DNA of 64,000 nt, taken from the NCBI RefSeq assembly GCF_028372415.1, contig NC_092872.1, positions 87,270,613 through 87,334,612 on the forward strand. The letters are read 5' to 3'. Positions 1 through 10,904 of the stretch are shown here, piece after piece. A program made the position numbers and the translations under genes. This DNA is from Notamacropus eugenii (lineage: Eukaryota; Chordata; Mammalia; Diprotodontia; Macropodidae). The notes below the pieces were generated by a model. The model ran no database searches. It was not told the origin of the DNA and saw nothing but the letters and a program-made list of their open reading frames with translations. Numbering within the stretch: position 1 is the first letter of the stretch; each line of letters opens with the position of its first letter.

Positions 1-74
1 AGGGGGACACTCTTTTTCCTCTGGGAATGAGGAGCAGTGTTTAAGTGCAGAATTTTGACAATCTATATTTTTAA

Positions 75-305
75 ATAAAGCACTGGATTTCAAATCAAAA
101 GACACGGGCCAAAGTCCGATCTTTGCCTCTTACTAGCTGTGTAAGTTTGGTCAAGTCACTTACCATTTCCGAGTCTCACTTTCCTCAGCTATAAAATGGG
201 AATAATAATAACATTTATGGTACCTACACCCAGGGGTATTTCAAGGATTTAGTGAGATTATTCATTGTATTCCAATGTATCTTGTAAATCTTAAAGCATG
301 ATACA
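75..305 (+). mobile_element. MIR-family SINE
   Basis: A diverged but nearly full CORE-SINE. The core reads 'tactagctgtgtaag' then 'tcaagtcactta', followed by 'ataaaatgggaataat' and a tail ending near 'cttaaagcatgatac'. It reads 5' to 3' on the plus strand. Confidence 0.8.
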
Positions 306-734
306 AATGTAAAGTATCATGCATGATTAGTTAGTTAGAACTGCGGCTAATATGATTTATTATTTTCTCATTCTCTGCCGTCCCATTTGTGACTCCTTTT
401 GAAGTTTCTTCTGGAGCTCCACAAGAGGATTAGACTCTCTGGAAATGCTGTAATAATTCTTATTTAGGGCTAGAGTGACTTTCCAGTAAGGGCAGCAGAT
501 TAAGGAGTGATACTTAGTAAGGTGTGAGGCTGCAACTTAATTGTGTCTCACATCTTCCTTTGCAAAGGAAAATGACATTCAGGGAATTACCAGACAACTA
601 TATGGCTCAGTATCAGAAAAGATGATGGGGAAAGGAGGTAGAGAAATTGGGGAAAATACAAATGGAAAGGATTTTCTTCACCAATATGTCAATTTTCTTT
701 GCCATCAGCTCCACTAAGTGAAGTGCAAACCAGG
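306..734. other. Unassigned sequence
   Basis: I see no repeat, splice-flanked open frame or motif cluster here. Confidence 0.4.
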
Positions 735-1210
735 TAGTAACCTGCAGAGTAACCTAGTATTTGATAAACCCAAAGATACCAGCTACTGGGGGTAAGAAAA
801 CATTATTTGACAAAAACTGTTAGGAAAACTGGAAAGTAGTCTGGGAGAAACTAGGCATAGACCAACATCTCACACCATATACCAAGGTAAGCTCAAATTG
901 GGTTCATAGTTTAGATGTAAGTAGGGATATCATAAGCAAATTAATAGAGCATGGAAGAAATTATCTGTCAAGTGAAACAGGAGATAGAGAGGATCACAGG
1001 AGGTGAAATGGATGATTCTGATTACATAAAATTAAAAAGATTTCACACAAACAAAACCAATGCAGCTAAAATGAGAAGAAAATCGGGAAGCTGGGGGAAA
1101 TCTTTGCTACAAGTTTTTCTAATAAAAGTCTCATTTCTAAAATATATGAGAAACTGAGTCAAATTTATAAGAATATGAACCATCCTCCAATTGATAAGTA
1201 GTCAGAGCAA
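735..1210 (+). mobile_element. L1 fragment, 3' part of ORF2
   Basis: This matches the C-terminal coding part of marsupial L1 ORF2 on the plus strand. The translation at 1021-1157 still reads like the L1 peptide around 'FHTNKTNAAK', which also occurs as 'FCTNKPNATK' in the L1 copy near 6.5 kb. The segment around 955-1000 is shorter than the other copy, so there is an internal deletion. Both ends are truncated and there is no poly(A) tail. Confidence 0.85.
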
Positions 1211-1584
1211 TCCTCTCACTTTGCAGAGGAGGAGACTGAAAATAAATTCATAAGATACCAAGGAGGTTTCCCTGCCCCGCTCAAAAAAAACCCCAAAAAA
1301 CCCTCTCTCTTTTCCTGTCTGAAATTCTTCATTTCCGTAATTCTGCATTACTTGTGTTGTTTGGGGGCGAAACCAGAATTCTAAAGGGGACTCCAAAACA
1401 CATTTTGTCTGCTTTGCAACTAGGACAGTGGCACAACCCTGGAAGGAACTCTTTTTTGAGTCTTAACAGACCTTTGAGATCACAACCAGAGAATTATTGG
1501 TAGAACAGGTGACATCTACAGGGAACCTTTGAGCCAAATACATTTTTCCACTTGACAACTGAAATAGCTTCAGCATGGCAGAAA
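1211..1584. other. Unassigned sequence
   Basis: AT-rich sequence with short A and C homopolymers (about 1285-1305). No repeat family or gene signal was recognised. Confidence 0.35.
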
Positions 1585-1985
1585 TTGACTAAATGCTACC
1601 ATGGAAATGAGGAATCTCAGAGCTGGGAGAGATCTGCTAGTTCCAAACCATACCTGAAGGGTAGTGCTCTTGGTAGCATCCTCAAGAAGTGGTCATCCAA
1701 CTTCTGCTTTTTCCTTCTAATAAGGGAACATTCACTACAATCTGAACGGTCCATTATACTTTGAAGTTTTTCCTTGTCTCTGATCCAAATCTTGCACTAT
1801 ACAATTTCTAAACACTGATCCAAGTCAAGCAAAAAATTCTAATATCATTTTTTTTACAGCCTTTCAAATACATGAAGACAACTATCATTCTTCTTTTCTT
1901 CTACTCTCCCTACCCAGTAAGTCTTCTGTAAAAACTCCAGTTCCTTCAAACATCCTCATATGACATAGTCTTAGTCCCTTAGGGA
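1585..1985 (-). mobile_element. CR1/L3-type LINE, 3' end
   Basis: The plus strand carries diverged landmarks of the reverse complement of a CR1/L3 3' end: 'aagtggtcatccaacttctg', 'gaagtttttccttg', 'tttcaaatacatgaagacaa' and 'cagttccttcaaacatcctc'. The same landmarks occur in a better copy at 57.3 kb. The element may continue past the purine tract to about 2190. Confidence 0.7.
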
Positions 1986-2080
1986 AGGGAAGGGGAGAGA
2001 AGGGAAGGGGAGGGGAGAAGGAAGGGAGGGGAGGGGAAGGGAGGAGAGGGGAGGAGGGGAGGGAAGGAGGAGGGGAAGGC
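1981..2080. repeat. Purine tract (GGGA/GGAA)n
   Basis: About 100 bp of almost pure G/A built from GGGAA, GGGGA and AGGAGG units. Many GGG runs lie within a few bases of each other, so the plus strand could form a G-quadruplex, and the purine mirror symmetry could form H-DNA. Confidence 0.9.
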
Positions 2081-2330
2081 TCAGTTCCAACAAAATACTT
2101 CAGATATGATTTAAACAGTGCAAAGAATGGTGGACATAGTGTCTCCCTTATTCAGAAAATGATGCCTACACTTACCTAAATTATGATTTTTTAATCTTTT
2201 TTGTGTGTGTTATGGACTGCTTTGATAATCTAATGAAACTTATAGACTCTAGAATAGTGCTTTTAAATTCATAAAATACAGAGTACTACAAAGGAACCAA
2301 CTATGTTGGAAGACAGTTATTCAAATGTAC

Positions 2331-2366
2331 ATATATATGTGTGTGTGTGTATATATATATGTATAC
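2331..2366. repeat. (TATG/TA)n microsatellite
   Basis: Alternating 'tatatatgtgtgtgtgtg' and 'tatatatatatg' lies directly next to the 3' end of the inverted L1. It probably grew from the L1 poly(A)/target junction. Confidence 0.8.
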
Positions 2367-2998
2367 ATAAAAATTTTTTCAAAACTTTTTCTATAAATTT
2401 ATCTGTTTTCAGTTTTCTATAATCACTTTCATAAGTCTTAGATTTTCTCCCCCTCCCTCTCCCCTCCCTCCTTGAGATGGCATGCAATTTTATATGGTTT
2501 CTATACATTCTTATTAAGCACATTTTCACATTAGTCATGTTGCATAGAAGGGTTAAAATGAATAGGAGAAACCATGACAAAAAACAAACCAAAACAAAAC
2601 ATAACACATGACAAAATGTTCTACTTCATTCTGCATTCCGATTCCATAGTTCTTTCTCTGGATGCGGATGGCATTTTGCCTCAAGAGTCCTTTGGGAGTG
2701 CTTTACATCCTTGCATTGCTGTGAAGGGCTAAATCTATCAGAAACAATCCTCGCACACTGTGGCTGTTACTATGTATAATGCTTTCCTCGTTCTGCTCCT
2801 TTCACTCAGCATCAGTTCATATAAGTTCTTCCAGGTCTCTCTGAAGTCTTCCTGTTCATTATTTCTTATAACACAATAGTATTCCATTGCATTCATATAC
2901 CACAACTTGTTCAGCCATTCCCCAATTGATGGGCATCCCCTCAATTTCCAGTTTTTGGCCACCACAAAGAGAGCTGCTATAAATATTTTTGTACATGT
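2367..2998 (-). mobile_element. 5'-truncated L1, 3' UTR
   Basis: Read on the minus strand this is a marsupial L1 3' end. Plus-strand landmarks are 'ctccccctccctctcccctc', 'tagttctttctctggatg', 'tttcactcagcatcagttc' and 'ttgatgggcatcccctc'. The 5' truncation lies just after 'tttttgtacatgtg'. It closely matches the 5.4-6.0 kb copy, so it is a related subfamily. Confidence 0.9.
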
Positions 2999-3065
2999 GT
3001 ATATTTAAATTTAAATGAGTTCACAGATGCCATGTTAAGATCCCTGCTCTAAAGTGCCATTTTCC

Positions 3066-3325
3066 TTTGTATCTGGTGGCACAATGGACAGACTGCTGGG
3101 CCTGGAGTCAGTAATACCTGAATTCAAATTTGGCTTCAATGTTTGACCCCAAGCAAGTCATTTAACCTTTGTCTGCCTCAGTTTCCTCACCTGGAAAGTG
3201 AGGGGTACTAATAGCACCTACCTCTCAGGACTGTTGTGAGGATCAAATGAGATAATATTTGTAAAGTACTTTGTAGACCTTAAAATGCTATGTAAATGCT
3301 ACCTATTGTTATCGTAATTTTTATT
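3066..3325 (+). mobile_element. tRNA-headed SINE with MIR-like 3' half
   Basis: The head reads 'tggtggcacaatggacag' and 'gcctggagtcag', the core 'caagtcatttaacctttg', and the tail 'gatcaaatgagataatattt' to 'ctatgtaaatgctacc'. It is full length and only moderately diverged. Confidence 0.85.
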
Positions 3326-3630
3326 ATCATAATCTTCATGATACCAGGACACTGAACACTACCAAGAATTCAGACCACTTCTATTCTCTCCTGTTTTGGA
3401 AAAGGACAAACAAATTAGCCTTCAAGTTTCTGTTAAGTCTCATTGTCTCCTAGAGAAGAGGGAGTCGGGACGGGAAGAAGGTCTTTTCCCAGTACGGTGT
3501 GTTATCAGTGATTGTTCTACAATCTAATTTTTCTAAGTGGCACGTTATGTTTTGATATAGCAGATACATCCCTGAAACCAAGATCCACCTTTTCACATAA
3601 ATATTCTTATGGTAATGCTGTTTGGTTGGT
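3326..3630. other. Unassigned sequence
   Basis: No repeat or gene signal was recognised between the SINE and the following L2. Confidence 0.35.
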
Positions 3631-4095
3631 CAATCAGCAAGCATTTATTAAGTTCCTAAAATATGTGGCAGGCACTCTGCTGTGGGAATACAAAAAAACA
3701 CACACAAAAATACAAGGAGCTTAAATTCTAATGATGGATACAACAAGCAAACAACTATTTACATACACAACATATACAGCGTAAATGCAAACTGATTTCA
3801 GAAGGAAGGTCCTAGTATAGGAGGTGAGGGATGATGGGTTGGAGGTGTGCTGAGAGGTGTCTCCTGCAAAATGTGAGATTTTATCTGAGTTTTGAAGGAA
3901 GCCTGGAGGCAGAAGTGAGGAGGGAGAAGATTCCAGGCATAGGGGACAATCAATGGAAAGGCATGAGCTTAGGAAAGAGAGCAAGAGAATATATCTGTGA
4001 GAAACAACAGAAAATCCTGTTACTCTGGATTAAAGAGTATGTGAAGGAAAGTATATGAAGGCTTGAAAGACAGGAAGGGGCCAAGCTGCAATGAA
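3631..4095 (-). mobile_element. LINE-2, 3' part
   Basis: The plus strand starts with the complement of the L2 3' tail ('agcatttattaagttcc', 'gcaggcactctgctg') and continues into 'ttgaaggaagcctggaggc' and 'gattccaggcatagggg', the complement of the region upstream of the L2 3' UTR. Confidence 0.8.
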
Positions 4096-4414
4096 TCATA
4101 AAATTTCAAAGTTTCTGAAAAATTAATTTTACTGGTCAACCAAAAGGCAATAGAGATGTAATTAGTATATGCTAACAGGCTACAACATATTACCAGTGAA
4201 GATCTGTACAGGAAAAATGGAAGAAAGAATGTTGTCAGAGACATACATGACTAAAAAAGGAGGTGAACTTGTCTTGCAGTGAGAGCAAAGGAGAATTGAT
4301 GGATGGCTCTCACATTCTATTGGTAAACATGAAATTTCATATGATATAGAGGAAACCCTCCAGCATATTGGTCTCACCCCTTGTGAAAGACTTATAGAAG
4401 GATTTGACAAAGAA
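4096..4414. other. Unassigned sequence between L2 copies
   Basis: AT-rich sequence that I cannot align to the neighbouring L2 copies by eye. No gene signal. Confidence 0.3.
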
Positions 4415-4870
4415 ATTCAATATATAATTATTTATTAAATGCCTGATGTGGGCAAGGCATTGTGTTAGGTGCAGGGATACAAAAAGTTATAGAGACAAAA
4501 ACAAAGTAATTCTTGCTCCCAAGGAATTTATATTTTACCCAGGGGAAGGGAGGATACAACATGCCTATAAATAATCCTATAAAATCCCCATAGAAAGTGA
4601 TTTCAGGAGCGAGATAGTGATAATAATTTGTTAGGGGATGAAGAAAGGCCTTCTTTAAGAGATGGGAACTGAACTGAGCCTTGAAAGAACCAAGGATTCT
4701 ATAAGAAAGAAACGAAAATGGAATGGATACTATTTGTATAGAGGTATGGAAGTAGAATAAGAACAGTAATATTTGGGCTGGACAGTTTGACTAGGATGGA
4801 GAAAGTGGGAAATAACTGGAGCCAAATGATGGAGGACTATAAATTCCATGAAAGAATTTTGTATTTTTTC
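4415..4870 (-). mobile_element. LINE-2, 3' part
   Basis: Opens with 'atttattaaatgcctgatg' and 'gtgttaggtgcagggatac', then 'ggaatttatattttaccc', which is a diverged complement of the L2 3' end. It runs on to a section with 'tgaactgagccttgaaag'. Confidence 0.75.
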
Positions 4871-4913
4871 CCAAATAAACACACATTTAGAGACACACAG
4901 GTAGATAGAGATT

Positions 4914-4930
4914 GACGGGGGGGAGGGGGG

Positions 4931-4959
<29 letters not shown>
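4914..4959. repeat. (G)n(GA)n tract
   Basis: Short G runs ('gggggggaggggggg') followed by an uninterrupted GA dinucleotide array. Confidence 0.95.
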
Positions 4960-4962
<3 letters not shown>

Positions 4963-5358
4963 ATCTTAAGAGTTTATTATTTCTGTGGCACTGTGCTAAG
5001 ATCTAGAAATACAAATAAAAACATGCTAGACCATCTTTGCCCTCAAGGACCTTACATTCTAAAAGGGAAGACAACACACCAAAGAGAGTGGGTGGCAAGG
5101 GAAGGGAACTCACAAGGATGGTGAGTGAGGTCATAAAGAAGTATATCTATACACCATATCCAAGAACAATTGCATGGTTGATTTGATCCTGGTTTATGGT
5201 TCCAGAGATGGAAGAAGGAGAAAGCAAAGAGGGAAGCAGGACAACTGACAAGGCTATGGAGGAGATGGATGGAGAGTCAGGAGTGAAATGACACATGGCT
5301 GGGGCTTTTCCTGAAATAATGGTCCAAGAGAGGCAGTCACCAATAAGGAAAGAAGAGC
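4960..5358 (-). mobile_element. LINE-2, interrupted by L1
   Basis: Plus-strand landmarks are 'ggcactgtgctaagatc', 'ccctcaaggaccttacattc' and, further on, 'gagatggatggagagtcag'. It is the host of the 3.5 kb L1. Its continuation after 8887 is too diverged to delimit. Confidence 0.7.
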
Positions 5359-5374
5359 CTAGGGATTTGATTCT
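5359..5374. repeat. L1 target-site duplication, left copy
   Basis: 16 bp, 'ctagggatttgattct', matching 14 of 16 bases with 'ctaggtatttgactct' at 8872-8887. A direct repeat of this length is typical of L1 endonuclease-primed insertion. Confidence 0.8.
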
Positions 5375-6301
5375 TTTTTTCTTTCTTTTTTTAAAAATTA
5401 AATTATTTTATTTGTTTTCAGTGTTCTACAATAACTTCCATATATCTTAGATTTTTTCCCCTCCCTCCCCCTCACTTCCCCCTCTCACTCCCTCTCCGAG
5501 AAGGCATGCAATAGGTTCTACACATACATTCCTGTTAAACACATTTTCACCATAGTCATGTTGCATAGAAGAATTAAAATGAATGGGAAAAACCAAAATC
5601 AAAACAAAACATAATACAAAAGAAAATGGTCTGCTTCTATCTGTGATCCAATTCCATAGTTCTTTCTCTGGATGTGGAAGGCATTTTGCCTCAAGAGTCC
5701 ACTGGAAATTTTTTAAGTCCTTGCATTGCAGTGAAGTACTAAGCCTACCAGAAAAATTCCTTGCACACTCTGGCTGTTGCTGTGTACAAAGTTCTCCTGG
5801 TTCTGCTCCTTTCACTCAACTTTACTTCATATAAGTCTTTCCACATCTCTCTGAAGTCTTTCTGTTCATTATTTTTCATAGCACAAAAATATTCCATTAC
5901 TTTCATATACCACAACTTGTTCAGCCCCAGTTGATGGGCATCCCTTTGATTTCTAGTTTTTGGCCACCACAAAGAGAGCTGCTATAAATATTTTTGTACA
6001 TGTGGGACCCTTTCCCATTTCTATGATCTCTTTGGGATAGAGTCCCAGAAGCGATATTGCTGGGTCAAAGGGTATGCATATTTTTGTAGCCCTTTGGGCA
6101 TAGTTGCAAATTGCTGTTCAGAATGGCTGGATCAGCTCACAGCTCCACCAACAATGAATTAGTGTTCCAACTGTCCCACATCTTTTCCAACGTTTATTAT
6201 CTTCCTATTTTGTCATGTTTGCCAATCTGATAGGTGTGATGTGGTAACTCAGAGTTGTTTTGATTTGCATCTCTCTAATCAATAGTGATTTAGAGCATTT
6301 T

Positions 6302-8814
6302 TTATATGATTATAGATAGCTTTAATTTCTTCCTCTGAAAACTCCGTTTCATGTCTTTTGACCGTTTATACAATTGACTTGTATTCTTGTACATTTGACT
6401 CAGCTCTCTACATATTTTAGAAATGAAGCCCTTATCACAGCCACTAGCTGCAAAAATTCTTTCCCAGTTTTTTGCTTCCCTCCTAATCTTGGTTGCATTG
6501 GGTTTGTTTGTGCAAAAACTTTTCAATTTAATTATCCATTTTGTACTTCATAATGTTCTTTATCTGTTTAGTCAAAAATTTCTCCATTCTCCCTAAATTT
6601 GACAAATACACCATTCCTTGCTCCCCTAATTTGTTTATCGTATCAATCTTTATACTTAGATCATGTACCCATTTGGACTTTATTCTTGTGTATGGTGTCA
6701 GGCATTGGTCCGTGCCCAGTTTCTGCCACACTGTTATCCAGTTTTCCCAGAAGTTTTTATCAGACAATGAGTTCTTGTCCCAGAAGCTGGGGTCCTTGGG
6801 TTCATCAAACAGTAGATTGCTATATTCATTGACTACTGTATCTTGAGTACTTAACCTATTCTTAGCCAGTACCAAGTAGTTTGGATGATTACTGCCTTAT
6901 AATACAATTTGAGATCTGGTAGGGCTAGGCCAGCTTCCCTAGCATTTCTTTTCATTAGTTCCCTTGATATTCTGGACCTTTTGTTCTTCCAGATGAATTT
7001 TGATATTATTTTTTCCAGCTCTAGAAAATAATTATCTGATAGTTTGATTGGTATGGCACTGAATACCTAAATCAATTTAGGTAGAATTGTCATTTTTATT
7101 ATATTAGATTGGTCTACCCATGAGCAAGTGATGTTTTTCCACTTACTTGGATCTGACTTTATTAGTGCAAGAAGTATTTTGCAATTGTGTTCATATAGTC
7201 CTTGGGTTTGTTTTGGCAGGTAGACTCCCAGATATTTTATAGTGTCTACCATAGCTTTAAATGGGATTTCTCTTTCTATCTCTTGCTGTTGGGCTTTGTG
7301 AGTAATATATAGAAATGCAGATGATTTATGTGGGTTTATTTTGTAACCTACAACTGTTGAGGGTCAGGGTGGAATGTGGTTGACAAGATCAGGATAGACC
7401 TTTGGGGAAACTGTTCTTTGAGACTGTGCTCATTACCATCCAGAATGGCTCTCCATGCCCCCCAGATGTTGCTGTCTCAGCGAGACAAACAAGAGAATTA
7501 CAGAAAACAAGGGATATGTAAAATAGATGCCTTCTAGGCTCACAGTCTTTAAGGTAAGACTGATTAAATCACTAGGGCAGGAGACAAGCAGAATGTCACA
7601 TAGGCTTGCAGTTTCTGTCTATAAATACTCAGACCCTCAGATCAATAAATGGAGTTGGTCTGTCTTCTCCCGCCTCCCATGTCTTTCTTCTTCACCACAT
7701 CACTGAGCCATGTAGGGACGCAGGCTGTCCGCTACATACAACTTTGCCAAAGTTGTTTATTATTTCAAGTAGTTTTTACTTGATTCTCTGGGATTCTCTA
7801 AGAGTATCATCATATCATCTACAAAAAGTGATAACTTAGTTTCTTCTTTGCCTATTCTAATTCTCTCAATTTCTTTTTCTTCTCTTATTGCTACAGCTAG
7901 CATTTCTAATACCATATTGAATAACAGTGGTGATAATGGACATCCTTGTTTCACCTTTGATCTTATTGGAAAGGCCTTTAGCTTATCCTCATTGCATATA
8001 ATGCTTGCTGAAGGTTTTAGGTAGATACTGCTTATTATTTTATGGAAAGTTCCATTTATTCCTATGCTCTCCAGTGTTTTCAGTAGGAATGGGTGTTGTA
8101 TTTTGTCAAAAGTTTTCTGCATCTATTGAGATGAAATCATGTGGTTTCTGTTAGTTTTGTTGTTGATATGATCAATAATGCTAATAGTTTTTCTAATATT
8201 GAACAAGCCTTGCATTCCTGATATAAGTCCTACCTGATCATAATGTATTATTCTCATGATAAGTTGCTGTATTCTTTTTGCTAATATCTTATTTAAAATT
8301 TTTGCATCTATATTCATTAGAGAAATTGGTCTATAATTTTCTTTCTCTGTTTTGACTCTTCCTGGTTTAGGTATCAGAACCATATTTGTATCATGAAAAC
8401 AATTTGGGAGGACTCCTTCCCAAATTTTCCCAAATAGTCTATATAGCATTGGAATTAACTGTTCTTTAAATGTTTGATAGAATTCATTTGTAAATCCATC
8501 TGGCCCTGGAGATTTTTCCTAGGGAGTTCATTGATGACTTATTCAATTTCTTTTTCTGAGAGGAGGTAATTTAAGTATTCAACTTCCTCTTCTGTTAATC
8601 TGGGCAATTAATATTTTTTAAAATAATCATCCATCTCATTTAGATTGTCAAATTTATGGGCATACAGTTGGGCAAAGTAATTTCTAATTATTGTTTTAAT
8701 TTCCTCCTCCTTGGAGGTCAGTTCACCCTTTTCACTTTTTATGTTGGTAATTGGTTTTCTTCTTTTATTAATTAAATTGACCAAACATTTATCAATTTTA
8801 TTGGTTTTGTTCAT
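6302..8814 (-). pseudogene. L1 ORF2 remnant (reverse transcriptase)
   Basis: Broken coding sequence of the L1 ORF2 protein, which normally nicks the target DNA and reverse-transcribes its own RNA. The piece at 8814-8608 is the linker before the RT domain. The piece at 8449-8123 has 'NYRPISLMN' and 'DQVGLI' of the fingers. The piece at 8122-7760 has '[11 protein letters not shown]' (residues 59-69) and the catalytic box as 'FVDD' (residues 100-103, about 7825-7814), where L1 proteins usually have 'FADD'. A frameshift near 8118-8123 separates fingers from palm. After the LTR, 7252-7067 carries 'YLGVYLP', and 6875-6528 and 6526-6302 carry the C-terminal region in two frames. The endonuclease domain is missing through 5' truncation. 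Confidence 0.9.
7355..7736 (+). mobile_element. Solo LTR, class II (ERVK-like) by TSD length
   Basis: A 382 bp insertion inside the L1. It begins TGTTGAGG and ends GCTACA, so it has the TG...CA ends of a retroviral LTR. It is flanked by an exact 6 bp duplication 'tacaac' (7349-7354 and 7737-7742). Removing the LTR and one duplication restores the L1 sequence. Inside, 'tataaata' (7620-7627) and 'aataaa' (7644-7649) are a plausible TATA box and polyadenylation signal in plus orientation. No internal viral genes or second LTR are present, so it is the product of LTR-LTR recombination. The 6 bp duplication suggests class II. The closest named family was not determined. Confidence 0.88.
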
Positions 8815-8871
8815 AAAACCAACTCAGTTTTATTAGTTCAATAGTTTTCTTATTTTCAATTTTATTAATCT

Positions 8872-8887
8872 CTAGGTATTTGACTCT
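8872..8887. repeat. L1 target-site duplication, right copy
   Basis: 'ctaggtatttgactct', the partner of 5359-5374 with two mismatches. After it, sequence of the pre-insertion locus resumes. Confidence 0.8.
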
Positions 8888-9104
8888 TAAGACATTCTTG
8901 ATAACCTTAAAGTAGGTTCAATAGAGTGGTGGAGTTTAAAGATAGATTGCAAAAAGTTGTCATCCCTTCCTAGGAGTTTGCCTGCGAAAGGGAGAAAAGA
9001 GACAGGACAGTAATTTGAGTTTAAAGAAAACTGCACTGAATAAGAAAGTACAGATGTATAGAAAATATAGATGGCTTATGACCTGCAACACTGAAAGTGA
9101 CGGT

Positions 9105-9790
9105 TATCCAATAAATAAGTAGTTAAAGGATATGAGCAAACAATTCTTTATTAGCAAACTATTAACAGCCATATGAAAGCATGCTCCAGATCACTAATAA
9201 TAAGAAAAATGCAAATCAAAACAACTCTGAGGCTTCACTTCACATCTAGCAAATTGGTAAATATGATAAGAGATAGAAATATTCCAAGTTGGGAATACTG
9301 AGGGAAGACATGCATGGTGCAGAGTGCATGGTTAGTACAATTGAGATTCAGTACAACTTTTTTGAAAAGCAGTTTAGAATTATTTAAATAAAATGATTAA
9401 AATATTCATACTCTTTAACCCAGAGATTCCATTAGTGGGAATATATCTCCAAGTAGACCTCTTATAAGAAGAAAGTTCCCATATGCCAAATATTTATAAC
9501 AACACTTTTTTGTGATAGCAAAGAATCAGAAATACAGAAGACGGTCATCAGTTGAATAATGGATAAACAAACTGTGATTCATGAATGTAACGGAATAGTA
9601 TTGCACACAGAGAAGATGGAAAGACTTTCATGGACTTAGAGGGAAGTAAACAGAGCCAAGACAACAATATGCATGGCTACCATAATGTAAATTGAAAGAA
9701 CAACCACACACACACCCAACAACAACCACAACAAAAGTGAATGTTCCAAAACTTGTAAGTGCTAAAATCCCTCTTTAAATGAGATTTAGA
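9105..9790 (+). mobile_element. L1 fragment, ORF2 end and 3' UTR
   Basis: Plus-strand L1 starting near 'ccaataaataagtagttaaa' and running through 'ttaacccagagattccatta' and 'tgaataatggataaacaaac' into the 3' UTR ('catggacttagaggg'). It is much more diverged than the 5.4-8.9 kb copy and in the opposite orientation, so it is a separate, older insertion. Confidence 0.85.
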
Positions 9791-10474
9791 GTTAATGACC
9801 CTACCCTCTAATTATGGAGAGAGAAAGAGGCTAGTGATATGATGGAATACCATGACTGATGGGATCTTTCAGAATGATGAGATTATCCCAATGAGCTTCC
9901 CTGGGCATGATGGAAAAGTTAAGAGTCTCACCTTCAGCCAGATAAGAAGTGTAGTTCAGGTTTGACACTGGGACAAAATGAAGCCCTTGCAGGTCGTTGA
10001 ACATTTAACAAAGGGAATAAATTTTGCCCTAACACATTAGAATAAACAACAAGGATACAGTGTTACTGATCTTCTCTGGATGTAGCCCCTCCTCATCAGC
10101 ATCTGGAAATGCTTCTGATTAGTAAGTCAACCAAACATGGTGACTCATGCAGTCTCAGGTACCCACCAACTCAGACTACAAGAAGCTGGGACTTTTTTAT
10201 TCCTTCCAACCAGAAAACTGTGACAGGAAAGCCAGGATCAATCAGGTTACATGAAGAGAGGAAGCTGGAGCTGTCAGTCAAACAGGGGCTAACAGACGTT
10301 GCTAAAGGAAAATGCTGGTCTTATCACATAAGTCCTTTGTGTCAATTAGCATTTCTTTTGTCTGTAAGAAATACATTCGCAATAGCTGATTTACACCATG
10401 CGGTGAAGAGTTTTCTATTCCCCACTCTTGGAGGACCCTAAAAATGAACCCAAACCTGTTTTAAATAATCCTTT
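9791..10474. other. Unassigned sequence
   Basis: An open frame of 110 codons at 10109-10441 has no recognisable domain, and I do not support it as a gene. No clear repeat was recognised. Confidence 0.35.
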
Positions 10475-10488
10475 CCCCCCCCCCCCCC
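10475..10488. repeat. Poly(C) run
   Basis: Fourteen consecutive C residues. Confidence 0.95.
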
Positions 10489-10904
10489 AGGCATAATGAT
10501 AAGAATGTACAGGGCTGAAAAGTGTGAGAAAAGGAGGCCTAACACATCTCATTAGAGTCCAGGCTCTCCCAGGTCTGATCCTGATTTGAATTGTATGTAT
10601 GTGTGTAGAACAAAGAAGCTTCTAAGGTAAAAGGAATGGGTACAATACCCTTGCCCTAGTGAGCCAGAATCTCTCCTAAGATTAGACTAGAATTTCTGAT
10701 GCCCTTGTGTTTCTTCTCTTTGTAAAACTTCCTACAATAAGAGGAAGATTCACTGAGCAGTCCCAGTCTATAGCAAGGACTGGGCCAGATACCTGGATAC
10801 TCCATAGTTGGAGGGTATTTAGGAATGAGAGGAAACCTTTGTTTAGAACTTAGGTTAAAGTTAGCAACTTTGGGTTGCTGAGGAGCTCTACCCCTACCTC
10901 CTTC
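10489..10904. other. Unassigned sequence
   Basis: Unique-looking sequence. No exon, repeat or motif cluster was recognised. Confidence 0.35.

Larger units (their letters stand above)
2190..3058. mobile_element. DNA-transposon-like repeat split by L1
   Basis: An old interspersed repeat occupies 2190-2325 ('cataaaatacagag' area) and resumes at about 3003-3058, ending 'gttaagatccctg'. The same family occurs near 22.0 and 23.4 kb, with ends resembling 'ttcttaac' and 'ttaagaaccct'. The intervening sequence is a microsatellite and a 5'-truncated L1. The TIR-type classification is an inference from the complementary ends. Confidence 0.45.
5375..8871 (-). mobile_element. L1 retrotransposon, 5'-truncated
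   Basis: A single L1 insertion on the minus strand. The plus strand opens with the complement of its poly(A) tail (T-rich, 5375-5392), runs through the 3' UTR and ORF2, and stops inside ORF2 upstream of the reverse transcriptase domain. It is bounded by a 16 bp target duplication (5359-5374 and 8872-8887). It hosts a 382 bp solo LTR at 7355-7736 plus its 6 bp duplication, so the L1 itself accounts for about 3.1 kb. Frameshifts and stops make it inactive. It is the least diverged LINE copy in the window. Confidence 0.93.

Noticed and set aside
3066..3140. tRNA gene
   Set aside because: tRNA-like box A/B sequence here and in other SINE heads belongs to SINEs. No cloverleaf with an anticodon arm is supported.
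5447..5815. 122-codon minus-strand open frame
   Set aside because: It lies in the L1 3' untranslated region.
10109..10441. 110-codon plus-strand open frame
   Set aside because: No recognisable domain, splice context or codon bias. Length alone is not enough.
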